This document shows, piece by piece, positions 17,086-22,375 of a stretch of DNA of 22,375 nucleotides. The DNA lies in NCBI GenBank assembly GCA_037440765.1, contig JBBITL010000070.1:1-22375 (forward strand). Reading direction: 5' to 3'. The first letter of the stretch is position 1. Every line of letters begins with the position of its first letter. Position numbers and translations under genes: made by a program. Source of the DNA: DTKY01 sp037440765 (GTDB taxonomy: Bacteria; Acidobacteriota; Terriglobia; Bryobacterales; Bryobacteraceae). The notes under the pieces were generated by a model. It had not been told where the DNA came from. It ran no database searches and saw only the letters and a program-made list of their open reading frames with translations.

Positions 17086-17394
17086 GTGGAAGAGCATCTC
17101 AAGCTGATGATGCAGGAACTGGGAAACGCAATCAACGAATCCCTATCCGAATCGGACCGCATCGCGACCGCGATCGGCGATATCAAGAGCGCCGGTTACG
17201 AGGTCTTTCTGGTGCTGGAAGCCACGATAGGGTTCAACAAGTGCGGGGCCGCTGGCGACCTCCTCGACTCCGAGGAAATGCCCGCGCTGCCGGCCGGGGA
17301 GTTCAGGGCCGCGGCCCGGGTCAAGTGGACCTCGCAGGATGAGAAATTCCTTCGGGCGCTGAAGATCGCCGTCGACGAAGAACCGCGCGTCTGA
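17086..17394 (+). CDS. Small soluble protein of unknown function
   Basis: A 102-residue, acidic, probably cytoplasmic protein. It starts with a predicted amphipathic helix (MEEHLKLMMQELGNAINESL), continues with an alpha/beta-like stretch (IGDIKSAGYEVFLVLEATIGF), and ends in another likely helix (SQDEKFLRALKIAVDEE). There is a single cysteine in FNKCGAAGD. The start is a GTG at 17086 behind GAGAAGGGG. It is alone on the plus strand, divergent from the small membrane gene (130 bases) and convergent with the sigma-54 activator (39 bases). I do not recognise it. Codon use matches its neighbours, which supports a real gene. Confidence 0.7.
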   Translation: MEEHLKLMMQELGNAINESLSESDRIATAIGDIKSAGYEVFLVLEATIGFNKCGAAGDLLDSEEMPALPAGEFRAAARVKWTSQDEKFLRALKIAVDEEPRV

Positions 17395-17433
17395 CGCCGG
17401 CCGCTGATGGAGGGGTGGCGGCAGGGGCGCTGC

Positions 17434-18423
17434 TTAGGTCGCCAGCCGGTATTCCTTCAGTTTGCGGTAAAGAGTGGTCCTTCCTATTCCCAGAAGCTGA
17501 GCCGCCATGGCCCGGTCACCCCTGGTGTACTCCAGAGCGCGCACGATCGCGTCCCGCTCCATCTCCGTCAGCGAGAACAGCGGCATCTGGACGTATTCCT
17601 CCGGCGTCGAACCGTGGACCGCGCCCGCCGCTGCCGACATGCGGGGCGGGCGGCGCGCCTCCAGGGCGTTCTGTAGCGACGAGGGCAGGTCCGCTGTGTG
17701 CAGCAGAGGCCCGGAGTTGATGGCGACCATGCGCTGCACGCAGTTCTCCAGTTCCCTGACGTTGCCCGGCCAGTCGTAGCTCAGCATCGCGTCCATGCAC
17801 TCGTGCGTCAGCACGTGGCGGTTGCCGTAGCGGGCCAGGAAGTGATCCACCAGGGCCCTGAGGTCCTCCTTCCTCTCGCGCAGCGGAGGCAGGCGCAGGA
17901 CGATCACGTTCAGCCTGTAGTAGAGGTCGCGGCGGAAGGCGCCTTTGTCCACTTCACGGGCCAGATCGCGGTTGGTCGCCGCTATCACCCGGAAGTCGGC
18001 CTTGCGGCGCTCGACCGAGCCCACAGGCCGGAACTCCTTCTCCTGGATCAGGCGGAGCAACTTGGCCTGCACGTCCATGCCGAGCTCGCCGATCTCGTCG
18101 AAGAAGGCCGTTCCGCCGTTGGCGATCTCCACCAGGCCCGTCTTCGGTCCCGCGGCGCCGGTGAAAGCGCCGCGCGTGTGGCCGAACAGTTCGCTCTCGA
18201 TCAGCGGGCCCACCAGCGCGGAGCAATCGATGGGCACGAAGGGGCCCCGGGGCCCGGCGGCGTGAATGGCGCGAGCCACTACTTCCTTGCCGGTTCCGGT
18301 CTCGCCCAGGATGAGCACGGGAGACCTGGACCTGCCGAGCTTCTCTGTGAGTTGGAGGATCTGACGGATCCGGGAGGACTGCCCCACCAGGACGGGCGGG
18401 GCGTCCGCGGTGCTATGGGACAC
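17434..18423 (-). CDS. Sigma-54-dependent transcriptional activator without sensor domain
   Basis: AAA+ enhancer-binding protein that remodels sigma-54 RNA polymerase. The 329-residue protein begins almost directly with the AAA+ domain. Walker A is GETGTGKE (40-47, Lys46), the sigma-54-contacting loop GAFTGA is at 85-90, Walker B is GGTAFFDE (103-110), and an arginine-finger-type region is FRRDLYYRLNVIVLRLPPLRER. A Fis-type helix-turn-helix (AMAAQLLGIGRTTLYRKLKEY) closes the protein. No receiver, GAF or PAS domain precedes the AAA+ core, as in PspF. The start is a GTG at 18423, 11 bases after the rlpA stop, so the two genes are probably cotranscribed. The upstream boundary could lie a few codons away. 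Confidence 0.93.
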   Translation of the reverse strand: MSHSTADAPPVLVGQSSRIRQILQLTEKLGRSRSPVLILGETGTGKEVVARAIHAAGPRGPFVPIDCSALVGPLIESELFGHTRGAFTGAAGPKTGLVEIANGGTAFFDEIGELGMDVQAKLLRLIQEKEFRPVGSVERRKADFRVIAATNRDLAREVDKGAFRRDLYYRLNVIVLRLPPLRERKEDLRALVDHFLARYGNRHVLTHECMDAMLSYDWPGNVRELENCVQRMVAINSGPLLHTADLPSSLQNALEARRPPRMSAAAGAVHGSTPEEYVQMPLFSLTEMERDAIVRALEYTRGDRAMAAQLLGIGRTTLYRKLKEYRLAT

Positions 18424-18434
18424 CCTGCAATGGA

Positions 18435-19185
18435 TTATAGTCCACTGGGGGCCGGTGCATCCAGCCGCACCACAAAGGCCGCGCCAAGCTCCCGCCTCAG
18501 TTGTTCGGCCAGCGGGCCGGCGGCCTCAGGGCTGGGCTCGGCGCCCACCAGCACGCGCCAGGGGGGGTGGGAACTCTCGCGGTGGACCACGCGGCAGTCT
18601 GGATAGCGGCCGCGGAGCGACCGCTCCAGCCGCTCAGCGTTGGCGCGGATAACGAAAGCGCCGACCTGCACGGCGAACTGATCCGGCGCCGCCAGTGCCC
18701 GCGGCGCCCGAATCACCTCCAGGCGCACCTTGACCACGCCCGGCCCGATGGTGAGGTTGGGCACATAATGGCCATCCATCANNNNNNNNNNCGCCCGGCC
18801 CGATCATCTCGATCTGGCGCGCGGCGGCCCGCGACAGGTCGATGATGCGGCCCTCCACGAATGGACCGCGGTCGTTGATGCGGACCACTACGCGCCTGCC
18901 GTTGGACAGGTTCAGCACCTCCACCCACGTGCCGAAGGGCAGCGTGCGGTGCGCCGCGGTGAGCTTCTCCATGTCGTAAACTTCGCCGTTGGCGGCCCGC
19001 CGCCCGTGGTAAGGGTGACCGTACCAGCTCGCCAGGCCGAGTTCCGCCCAACCGATCACCGGCGCAGCCGGTGGACGGACGGTTCTGCGTCTCGCGCACG
19101 ACGCGCTGACGGCGAGCGTCATGATCAGCGCCAGCGCGCAGTACCGGCTCGCCCGCCAGTGGCTCCATGCGCCCCGCGCAACCAT
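18435..19185 (-). CDS. rlpA: RlpA-type septal ring lytic transglycosylase with SPOR domain, interrupted by an assembly gap
   Basis: Likely a lipoprotein that cleaves denuded glycan strands at division sites. Starting at the ATG at 19185 (AGGAAAC just before it), a hydrophobic segment ends in a possible lipobox (VSASC). Then follows the double-psi beta-barrel: LASWYGHPYHGRRAANGE, LTAAHRTLPFGT, INDRGPF and GRIIDLSRAAARQIEM. After the N gap comes a SPOR domain (FAVQVGAFVIRANAERLERSL to the C-terminus), which binds denuded peptidoglycan. A longer open frame to 19332 runs into the promoter of the divergent small gene and is unlikely. Ten Ns break the gene, but both sides are readable and in family order, so I treat it as one intact gene with an assembly fault. 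Confidence 0.87.
18782..18791. other. Assembly gap (ten Ns) inside rlpA
   Basis: The run of ten N is a scaffolding gap of nominal length. The 13-mer CGCCCGGCCCGAT abuts it at 18792-18804 and occurs again at 18737-18749, suggesting that two overlapping contig ends were not merged. Confidence 0.95.
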
Positions 19186-19279
19186 GTTTCCTATTAAAAC
19201 AATTTTCAGCGCGCGCGTTCTTTCGTGTCCGCCCGCCCCGCCTCCCGCGCCCGATTCCGCATCCGCATGCATTTTTCTC

Positions 19280-19308
19280 TTGACTTTCGGCAAGAACCAC
19301 CTTATATA
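19280..19308 (+). promoter_or_regulatory. Near-consensus promoter of the Lys-rich small gene
   Basis: TTGACT (19280-19285), a 17-base spacer, then TATATA (19303-19308), each close to consensus with ideal spacing. The start point would be near 19315. Local AT content is higher than in the surrounding genes. This is one of the two best promoters in the window, on a par with that of dnaK. Confidence 0.75.
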
Positions 19309-19369
19309 TGAATCACGCTGTGATCGTTTCATCAGATCACGCGACTTTGATGTTTGGGAGAATCAATCG

Positions 19370-19438
19370 ATGAAGAACGCGACCAAGAAAGCCGCAAAGC
19401 CCGCGAAGAAGAAGGCTCCGGCGAAGAAGAAGAAGTAG
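19370..19438 (+). CDS. Tiny lysine/alanine/proline-rich basic peptide (22 residues)
   Basis: A short reading frame encodes 22 residues beginning MKNATKKAAKPAKKK and ending in four lysines; 12 of 22 residues are Lys and most of the others are Ala or Pro. The composition is that of histone H1 tails and the PAKK-type tails of some bacterial HU or H1-like proteins, so nucleic-acid binding is plausible but unproven. GGGAG at 19356-19360 could serve as ribosome binding site. The transcription unit is isolated: promoter 19280-19308, terminator 19482-19510, about 195 bases in all. It is divergent from rlpA. Alternatively the unit is a small RNA and the frame is incidental, though the coding part fits a translated peptide well. 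Confidence 0.6.
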   Translation: MKNATKKAAKPAKKKAPAKKKK

Positions 19439-19481
19439 CAACCGCGTCCCGGACAGGGATTGCAGGTCACAAAGTTCTGCC

Positions 19482-19510
19482 AAAGGCCCCGGGCTACCGG
19501 GGCCTTTTTT
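19482..19510 (+). terminator. Strong intrinsic terminator of the Lys-rich small gene
   Basis: AAAGGCCCCGG (19482-19492), loop GCTA, CCGGGGCCTTT (19497-19507) form a perfect 11-bp stem, and the T-run extends to 19510. It ends the plus-strand transcript 44 bases after the peptide stop. It is the clearest terminator in the window. Confidence 0.93.
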
Positions 19511-19570
19511 ATTGCCCTCTGGTGTCCTGAGTCAGAAGTCCTTAGGCCTGCAAGCCTGCTCCGTCACGGT

Positions 19571-19608
19571 CGCGGTTCTGTGCAACGCCTCGAAGGCGCA
19601 GAACCGCG
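19571..19608. repeat. Long inverted repeat between convergent genes
   Basis: CGCGGTTCTGTGC (19571-19583) pairs with GCGCAGAACCGCG (19596-19608) across a 12-base loop, with a single G-T wobble in 13 pairs. It lies just past the stop of the minus-strand methyltransferase and after the plus-strand terminator. No T-run follows on either strand, so factor-independent termination is doubtful. mRNA 3'-end protection or a repeat element are alternatives. Confidence 0.7.
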
Positions 19609-19616
19609 CGCGTCAG

Positions 19617-20597
19617 CTAGCCCTTCTTCTGAATCAGAGTGCGAAACCGCTCCCCCATGCCTGCCAGCAGCGTCTTAAGCTGCAACCGCCGTTGCAGCCG
19701 CTGCGACTCTGAGGCCGCGGCGAGCGCGGCCTCAAAGCCGTCCGGTTCGCCCGCGTCCAGCAGCGTCCGTGACAGGTTCTCGAACCGCACTGTCCGCAGG
19801 CCGGCGCGCTCGCCCCAATCCTGCAAGGCAGTGAACGGCACGTGCGCGGTGATGTCGCCCTCGCCCGGATCGGCGAGCACGTCCTCGCCGGCGGCGTGCC
19901 GCCGGTAGCTCATCAGCGTGCCGCGGGGGAAGCCTGCCAGCTCGCGCGAGGTGTAGCCGTAGTCGATCGTTACAACCCACCCGCTGTCCAGCCGCGCCGA
20001 GATCTCCTCAAGCCGCCGGAGCGCGTCCAGGTTGATCTCGATCCAGGCGCCGTCCTCAAGCGACGCGCCGTACCTCGCCAGATACTCCGCCTGTTCACCG
20101 GTCACGGGCGGACCTTCCACCCACGCGAAGCGGCCTTCCCGCCACCCCACCAGCATCTGGCGGAACGCGTCGCCGCGGCGGACGGCGACGCTCACCGGCA
20201 GCGCGTCGAAGAACTCGTTGCTGAAGGCGACGCCCCTGAAACGCTCAGGCCAGCGGCCGCCGAGTTCCACCGGGAAGTAGCGGAACTCGGAGAGGGCCCC
20301 GGCCATCTCGCCGCGGCCCGCGCCAAGTTCCACAACCGTGAAGTCCGCCGGCCGGCCGGCTTGCTCGTAGAACTGCCGGATGCGCGCGGCGATCAGGATG
20401 CCGAAGACCGGCTGGAGCTGCGCGGCGGTGTAGTAGTCGCCCTCGCGCCCGAAGATCTCTCGCCGCCGACGGTAGTAGCCGTGCTCGGTGTGATAGAGGG
20501 CCACTTCCATGAAGCGCCGGAAGGAGACCGGCCCCTGGCGCGTGATCTGGTCGAGCAGGATGGCCCCGGCGGGTGTCATGAGCTGCGGCCGTGCCAT
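19617..20597 (-). CDS. SAM-dependent methyltransferase, COG1565 / NDUFAF7-like
   Basis: Belongs to the Methyltransf_28 (COG1565, MidA/NDUFAF7) family. The human member methylates an arginine of respiratory complex I; bacterial substrates are mostly unknown. The 326-residue protein shows FRRFMEVALYHTEHGYY (about 27-43), GDYYTAAQLQPVFG, the SAM-binding VVELGAGRGEMAGAL and SNEFFDALPV. Between the last two motifs only about 23 residues remain, while other family members I recall have several tens more, including the Val-Glu-x-Ser stretch. The ATG at 20597 and stop TAG at 19617 frame it cleanly. der lies upstream on the same strand, separated by a REP-like element. Confidence 0.88.
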   Translation of the reverse strand: MARPQLMTPAGAILLDQITRQGPVSFRRFMEVALYHTEHGYYRRRREIFGREGDYYTAAQLQPVFGILIAARIRQFYEQAGRPADFTVVELGAGRGEMAGALSEFRYFPVELGGRWPERFRGVAFSNEFFDALPVSVAVRRGDAFRQMLVGWREGRFAWVEGPPVTGEQAEYLARYGASLEDGAWIEINLDALRRLEEISARLDSGWVVTIDYGYTSRELAGFPRGTLMSYRRHAAGEDVLADPGEGDITAHVPFTALQDWGERAGLRTVRFENLSRTLLDAGEPDGFEAALAAASESQRLQRRLQLKTLLAGMGERFRTLIQKKG

Positions 20598-20610
20598 ACT
20601 AGCACAGCGC

Positions 20611-20654
20611 GGACAGGCGGGGCGCCCGTCTCGCGGCGGGACAGCCCTCCTGGC
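20611..20654 (+). repeat. REP-like two-hairpin intergenic element, copy 2
   Basis: Starts GGACAGGCGGG like copy 1 read on the minus strand (8921-8880). It then has GCGCCCGTCT, a variable short linker, GACAG, and CCTCC with one more conserved GGC. By eye about 33 of 44 aligned positions agree. The first arm folds as GACAGGCG against CGCCCGTC with one mismatch; the second as GACAG (20640-20644) against CTGTC (20655-20659). It fills the gap between the der stop and the methyltransferase start. Confidence 0.65.
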
Positions 20655-20663
20655 CTGTCGCGG

Positions 20664-21968
20664 TCAGTTGCGCCGCTTCTGGGCCTTGACCACGATCGGC
20701 GAGCCGCGGAACCCGAAGCGCTTCCTCAACCGGTTGATGAAAAACCTCTCGGTGGAAAAATGGAGCTTGCCCGGGGCGTTGGTGAACAGGACGAACGTGG
20801 GCGGCCTCACCGACGCCTGGGTGGCGTAGAGAACCTTCAGATCCGGCTCGAATCGCAGTTGCTCCACGAAGCGGTTCAACTCGCCCGTCGTTATGCGCTG
20901 CGAGGCCGCGTCGTACACCTGCCGGATAAGCGGGAAAAGCTGGCTCACGCCGGCGCCGGTCCGGGCCGACAGGAACGCGAGCGGCGCATAGTCCAGGAAC
21001 TTGAACTCATCACGCACCGTCTCGAGGAACCTGCGCCGGTTCTTGTCCGGCGCGGCGTCCCACTTGTTGGCGCACAGGATTACGCCGCGTCCCTCCTGGT
21101 GCGCGTAGCCGGCGATGGTCGCGTCCAGGCCCACCACGCCCTCGCCGGCGTCGAGCAGGAAAAGCACGACGTGCGCCATCCGAATGTGCCGCCGCGCCAT
21201 CACCACGCTCAGTTTCTCCGCCATCAGCCTGGTCTTGCCCTTGCGGCGGATGCCGGCCGTGTCGACGAAGATGTACTCGACCCCGCCCGCCAGAACCTTC
21301 TGATCCACCGCGTCGCGGGTGGTGCCGGCCTCCGGCGAGACTATGGATCGCTCCTCTCCCGCCAGCGCGTTCAGCAGAGTGGACTTTCCCACGTTCGGCC
21401 GTCCGATGATGGCGACCTTGATGGGGGGATGAGCCTCCGGCCCGGGCGTCTGGTCCTCGGCCGGAAAGCCCGCGGTCACATGGTCGAGGAGTTCCTCGAC
21501 GCCCAGGCGATGCTCGGCGGAAACCGGGAACAGCGGGGCGACGCCCAGTGAGTGGAACTCATGCGCCAGCACCTCGCGCGCCGCGGCGTCGATCTTGTTC
21601 ACGGCGAGCGACACCGGCCGGCCCTGCCGGCGCAGAAACCCCGCCAGTTCGCGGTCCACGGCGGTGATCTCCGCGCGCCCGTCCACCAGGAAGATGACGT
21701 GGGCCGCCTGATCCATGGCCGCACGCGCCTGCCGGAAGATCTCGCGTGGAATCAGCTCTCTTTCGTCCGGCAGAATTCCGCCGGTGTCGATCAGCTCGAA
21801 ACGGCGCCCGCGGTGGACGGCTTCTCCGTGGATCCGGTCGCGCGTGATTCCGGGCTCGTCGCCCACGATGGCGCGCCGGTTGCCCAGGATGGAGTTGAAC
21901 AGCGTTGACTTGCCTACGTTGGGCCGGCCCACGATGACCACTACCGGCAGGCTCGAACCCCGCGTCAT
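20664..21968 (-). CDS. der: Ribosome assembly GTPase Der (EngA)
   Basis: Essential tandem GTPase that assists maturation of the 50S ribosomal subunit. The protein is 434 residues, typical for Der. The first G domain opens with GRPNVGKST at 14-22, followed by DTGGI and NKID. The second has the same G1 motif at 189-197, then DTAGIR and NKWD. The C-terminal KH-like domain (about 355-434) ends with KLHFSTERFFINRLRKRFGFRGSPI and a basic tail. The double P-loop with KH domain is diagnostic; Era and single-domain GTPases are excluded. The ATG at 21968 lies 32 bases after the DUF218 gene on the same strand. Confidence 0.97.
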   Translation of the reverse strand: MTRGSSLPVVVIVGRPNVGKSTLFNSILGNRRAIVGDEPGITRDRIHGEAVHRGRRFELIDTGGILPDERELIPREIFRQARAAMDQAAHVIFLVDGRAEITAVDRELAGFLRRQGRPVSLAVNKIDAAAREVLAHEFHSLGVAPLFPVSAEHRLGVEELLDHVTAGFPAEDQTPGPEAHPPIKVAIIGRPNVGKSTLLNALAGEERSIVSPEAGTTRDAVDQKVLAGGVEYIFVDTAGIRRKGKTRLMAEKLSVVMARRHIRMAHVVLFLLDAGEGVVGLDATIAGYAHQEGRGVILCANKWDAAPDKNRRRFLETVRDEFKFLDYAPLAFLSARTGAGVSQLFPLIRQVYDAASQRITTGELNRFVEQLRFEPDLKVLYATQASVRPPTFVLFTNAPGKLHFSTERFFINRLRKRFGFRGSPIVVKAQKRRN

Positions 21969-22000
21969 GAGCCTTCATCATAGCACCGGGCTTGTGCGCT

Positions 22001-22375
22001 TCAGATCCAGCCGCGCGCGCGGTAGTAGACGATCTTGGCCGTCTCCTGGACCAGGTCCAGGAACGCGGGCCAGCGGCCGCGCCAGGAGTTCACGCGCTTG
22101 CGGACATCGGGGAAAGGGAGCGGCACCACATCGAGTCCGGCCTTGCGGAACGCGCCGGCTGCCCGGTACATGTGGTAGTCGCTGGTCAGCAGCATCTTCC
22201 GGCCGGGACGGTCTCGCAGCAGCTGGGCGGTGTAGAGCGCGTTTTCCCTGGTGCCGGTGGAGCGGTCCTCCACCTGGATGAGATGTTCGGGTATCCCCTG
22301 GCCCGCCAGGAACCGGCGCAGCGCCAGGGCCGCCGAGGACTCGCCCTCCGGCCCCCCGCTCACGACGATGGTGCG
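22001..22375 (-). CDS. DUF218 / YdcF-like protein, 5' truncated
   Basis: The C-terminal 124 codons of a DUF218-family protein, open to the window edge, so the start lies to the right. The frame begins RTIVVSGGPEGE, the typical first loop of the fold (a strand followed by Ser-Gly-Gly), then shows DRSTGTRENALYTAQLL, MLLTSDYHMYRAAGAFRKAG and a conserved final FLDLVQETAKIVYYR. DUF218 members include YdcF and the envelope proteins ElyC and SanA; reactions are mostly unknown. The GTG at 22363 is an internal valine codon and not a start. Any N-terminal membrane segment would be outside the window. Confidence 0.9.
   Translation of the reverse strand, partial: RTIVVSGGPEGESSAALALRRFLAGQGIPEHLIQVEDRSTGTRENALYTAQLLRDRPGRKMLLTSDYHMYRAAGAFRKAGLDVVPLPFPDVRKRVNSWRGRWPAFLDLVQETAKIVYYRARGWI

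Noticed and set aside
19186..19332. N-terminal extension of rlpA to 19332
   Set aside because: It would overlap the promoter of the divergent Lys-rich gene and put 49 charged residues before the signal peptide. The ATG at 19185 has AGGA upstream and gives a normal lipoprotein signal.
19842..21551. 569-codon plus-strand frame
   Set aside because: Antisense to both the COG1565 methyltransferase and der; composition is that of a shadow frame.

Overview
The window is a chromosomal, housekeeping-rich segment from a high-GC bacterium. Taken together, a TPR protein with a carboxypeptidase-regulatory-like domain, an HspR/HAIR-controlled dnaK operon, TrmFO-type tRNA modification and an RNase E/G with a large Pro/Ala/Glu-rich insertion suggest Acidobacteriota, perhaps a Solibacter/Bryobacter relative. 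That placement is an inference from gene content, not a measured one. A run of ten Ns at 18782-18791 shows that this is a scaffolded assembly. I see no tRNA, rRNA, CRISPR array, transposase or prophage gene. No gene-free stretch exceeds about 210 bases.

Left part (1-5557, + strand): a rod-shape and peripheral peptidoglycan cluster, mreB (5' end outside the window), mreC, mreD, mrdA (PBP2) and rodA. It is tightly packed, with ATGA stop/start overlaps at mreC/mreD and mrdA/rodA. After a 204-base leader-like gap with two hairpins come rng (RNase E/G) and a translationally coupled secreted protein of unknown function (to 8865).

Middle part (8866-14502): a minus-strand secreted TPR protein lies divergent to a plus-strand lipoprotein. 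The lipoprotein collides tail to tail with the minus-strand dnaK-dnaJ-hspR operon, sharing a CTAG at the two stop codons. The dnaK promoter is close to consensus, and a degenerate HAIR operator overlaps its -35 box, which fits autoregulation by HspR. grpE is absent from the operon.

Right part (14503-22375): mostly minus strand. A small membrane protein, trmFO and xerC form one group. A plus-strand 102-residue protein of unknown function follows. rlpA and a PspF-like sigma-54 activator form another minus-strand pair, with the N gap inside rlpA. Divergent from rlpA is a tiny free-standing gene for a 22-residue Lys/Ala/Pro peptide that has its own near-consensus promoter and a strong intrinsic terminator. 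Then come a COG1565-type methyltransferase, the ribosome-assembly GTPase der and a 5'-truncated DUF218 protein at the window edge.

Most of the window is ordinary core genome. The best candidates for something new are the tiny Lys-rich gene or RNA (19280-19510), a dispersed two-hairpin intergenic repeat seen twice (8880-8921 and 20611-20654), and the roughly 255-residue insertion in the S1 domain of RNase G.
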